Shown here: positions 63,248-64,000 of the stretch, piece by piece
Numbering within the stretch: position 1 is the first letter of the stretch
Layout: each line of letters begins with the position of its first letter
Assembly: GCF_000380165.1 (NCBI RefSeq)
Contig: NZ_KB904635.1
Span: 1 to 64,000 of the forward strand
Reading direction: 5' to 3'
DNA length: 64,000 nt
Origin: Wenjunlia vitaminophila DSM 41686
Lineage (GTDB): Bacteria > Actinomycetota > Actinomycetes > Streptomycetales > Streptomycetaceae
The notes under the pieces: model-generated
What the model saw: only the letters and a program-made list of their open reading frames with translations
Told to the model about the DNA's origin: nothing
Database searches by the model: none
Program-made: the position numbers and the translations under genes

Positions 63248-63535
63248 CGCCAGGCCCGTGGCCCACTCGGGGCCGGGTCCACGGCTAAGTCGCAGCCTTC
63301 CTTGGCGCTCCCGTTCTCCTCGCTGACCTGCGAGTTCATCAGGACCCACCTGCGAGTAAACGCTTCTTCGCGCAATTTGCCAGAATTCGAAATATCCCCA
63401 GATTCCAGAAATTCAACAATGCGGCACATTGCCAAAACTTTACCTTGTGTGGCCGCAACCTTCTCCGGCGTCATGCGGTAGTCACGACGTCCGCCCGACG
63501 GACGCGTCATGTCCTCTCTCCGTAAAAGGAGCACC
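63248..63535. other. AT-rich intergenic region before the secreted protein gene
   Basis: A 288-bp gap. Positions 63355-63460 are far richer in A/T than the rest of the window and probably carry the promoter of the next gene. A minus-strand frame from 63474 down to 63133 is open but without a ribosome site or codon bias. Confidence 0.4.
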
Positions 63536-64000
63536 ATGTCCCTCCCGCTCACGCGTCGGATCGCCCGCGTCGCACTGCTGGTCGCCGCGACCGCCACCCC
63601 GGTGGTCGGAATGGCGGCGTCCGCCTCCGCCGCCGAGCTGCCCACCACGAAGGACCTGGCCGGGCTGACCCAGGCCGACACCTCCCGCGTCAGCGGCCAG
63701 GTGGACGCCGCCTCCCGGAAGGCCACCGCCGCCGTCGGCGAGACCGGCTCCAGGACGGTGGGCACCACCGTCCCCACCACCGGCGAGGTCGTGGGCGCGG
63801 TCACCAGCAAGGCCGCGCCCTCCGCCGCGGACGTCCAACGGGCGACGCACCGCACGACCGGGAAGGCCGCCAACACGATCGACCGCAGCACCCGTGCGAC
63901 CGGCGCCCTGGTCAACCGTGGCGCCGCGTCGCTGCGCCGCACCCCGCTCGACGCCAGCCTGCCGGGCACGGCCGGCGCCACCCCGCCCAAGGCCGTGGCC
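63536..64000 (+). CDS. Secreted Ala/Thr-rich protein (partial, runs off the window)
   Basis: The first 155 codons are present; no stop appears before the window ends. A Sec signal peptide ('ARVALLVAATATPVVGMAAS') with a predicted AxA cut near residue 33 leads to a low-complexity Ala/Thr/Val/Gly-rich region. From memory it resembles small secreted Streptomyces proteins sometimes labelled 'ATP-binding protein', a label the sequence does not support. The ATG has AAAAGGAG 4 bases upstream. Function unknown. Confidence 0.7.
   Translation, partial: MSLPLTRRIARVALLVAATATPVVGMAASASAAELPTTKDLAGLTQADTSRVSGQVDAASRKATAAVGETGSRTVGTTVPTTGEVVGAVTSKAAPSAADVQRATHRTTGKAANTIDRSTRATGALVNRGAASLRRTPLDASLPGTAGATPPKAVA

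Noticed and set aside
63133-63474. Minus-strand ORF starting near 63474 in the AT-rich gap
   Set aside because: The first 60 codons have mixed base use and a protein-like look. But there is no ribosome site, and the second half is antisense to the SLT-like gene.

Overview
The window is about 70% GC, with strong G/C bias at third codon positions, many GTG starts and GGAGG-type ribosome sites. All of this points to the chromosome core of an actinomycete. Gene content and order look most like Streptomyces and relatives: whiB7/wblC, uvrD2, mycoredoxin, nudC, adnA/adnB, moeZ, DUF3152, TetR, DUF3107, ferritin-like, DEAD helicase, then mrp, tatB, htrA, anti-sigma, sigE, O-methyltransferase, DUF3117, tag, folP2, LOG, dapE. 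In Mycobacterium tuberculosis the same genes form two separate neighbourhoods (around Rv3194c-Rv3213 and Rv1202-Rv1229). I see no tRNA, rRNA, insertion sequence, prophage or CRISPR array. The window is ordinary vertical chromosome carrying several unusual regulatory details.

Layout. 0-7 kb: an operon of three AIM24-domain proteins (the first fused to TerD), a YgjP/SprT-like metallopeptidase, a lone ThiF-like protein and an ABC1 kinase. 7-21 kb: small basic protein, whiB7 with a long leader, uvrD2, mycoredoxin, NAD+ diphosphatase, then adnB and adnA separated by a lipoprotein gene. 20.6-21.3 kb: a noncoding array of about 140-bp repeats. 21-28 kb: an alkyltransferase-like protein without the acceptor cysteine, a large membrane protein of the lysyl-phosphatidylglycerol-synthase type, an F420/FMN split-barrel enzyme, moeZ and an epimerase. 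28-38 kb: DUF3152 protease-like protein, hydrolases, TetR, DUF3107, ferritin-like protein, DEAD-box helicase and NYN nuclease. 38-44 kb: a small protein, PHP phosphoesterase, two conserved hypotheticals, CorA and a DMT exporter. 44.5-46.2 kb: a rifampicin monooxygenase gene (rox) with a short upstream ORF. 46-56 kb: lipoprotein, MgtE-N/CBS protein, DUF1003, Mrp, TatB, HtrA, anti-sigma factor and SigE. 56-64 kb: O-methyltransferase, DUF3117, enoyl-CoA hydratase, Tag, DivIVA-like protein, FolP2, LOG, DapE, an SLT-like protein and a partial secreted protein.

Themes. DNA repair and recombination (uvrD2, adnA, adnB, alkyltransferase-like, tag), thiol/redox and envelope stress (mycoredoxin, moeZ, sigE/anti-sigma/htrA) and antibiotic resistance (whiB7, rox) dominate. 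Three boxes matching the actinobacterial SigR/SigH promoter form (GGAAT-N18-GTT) lie upstream of mycoredoxin, moeZ and a 50-aa protein. whiB7 has a long leader holding a 133-codon ORF, an intrinsic terminator and an alternative pairing, which together suggest translation-linked attenuation. rox has its own 19-codon upstream ORF with an excellent ribosome site. The O-methyltransferase opposite sigE has no ATG, GTG or TTG at its conserved N-terminus and seems to start at ATT. No wholly new multi-gene system was found. The leader regions of whiB7 and rox, the ATT start, the split adnA/adnB locus and the repeat arrays are the best leads.
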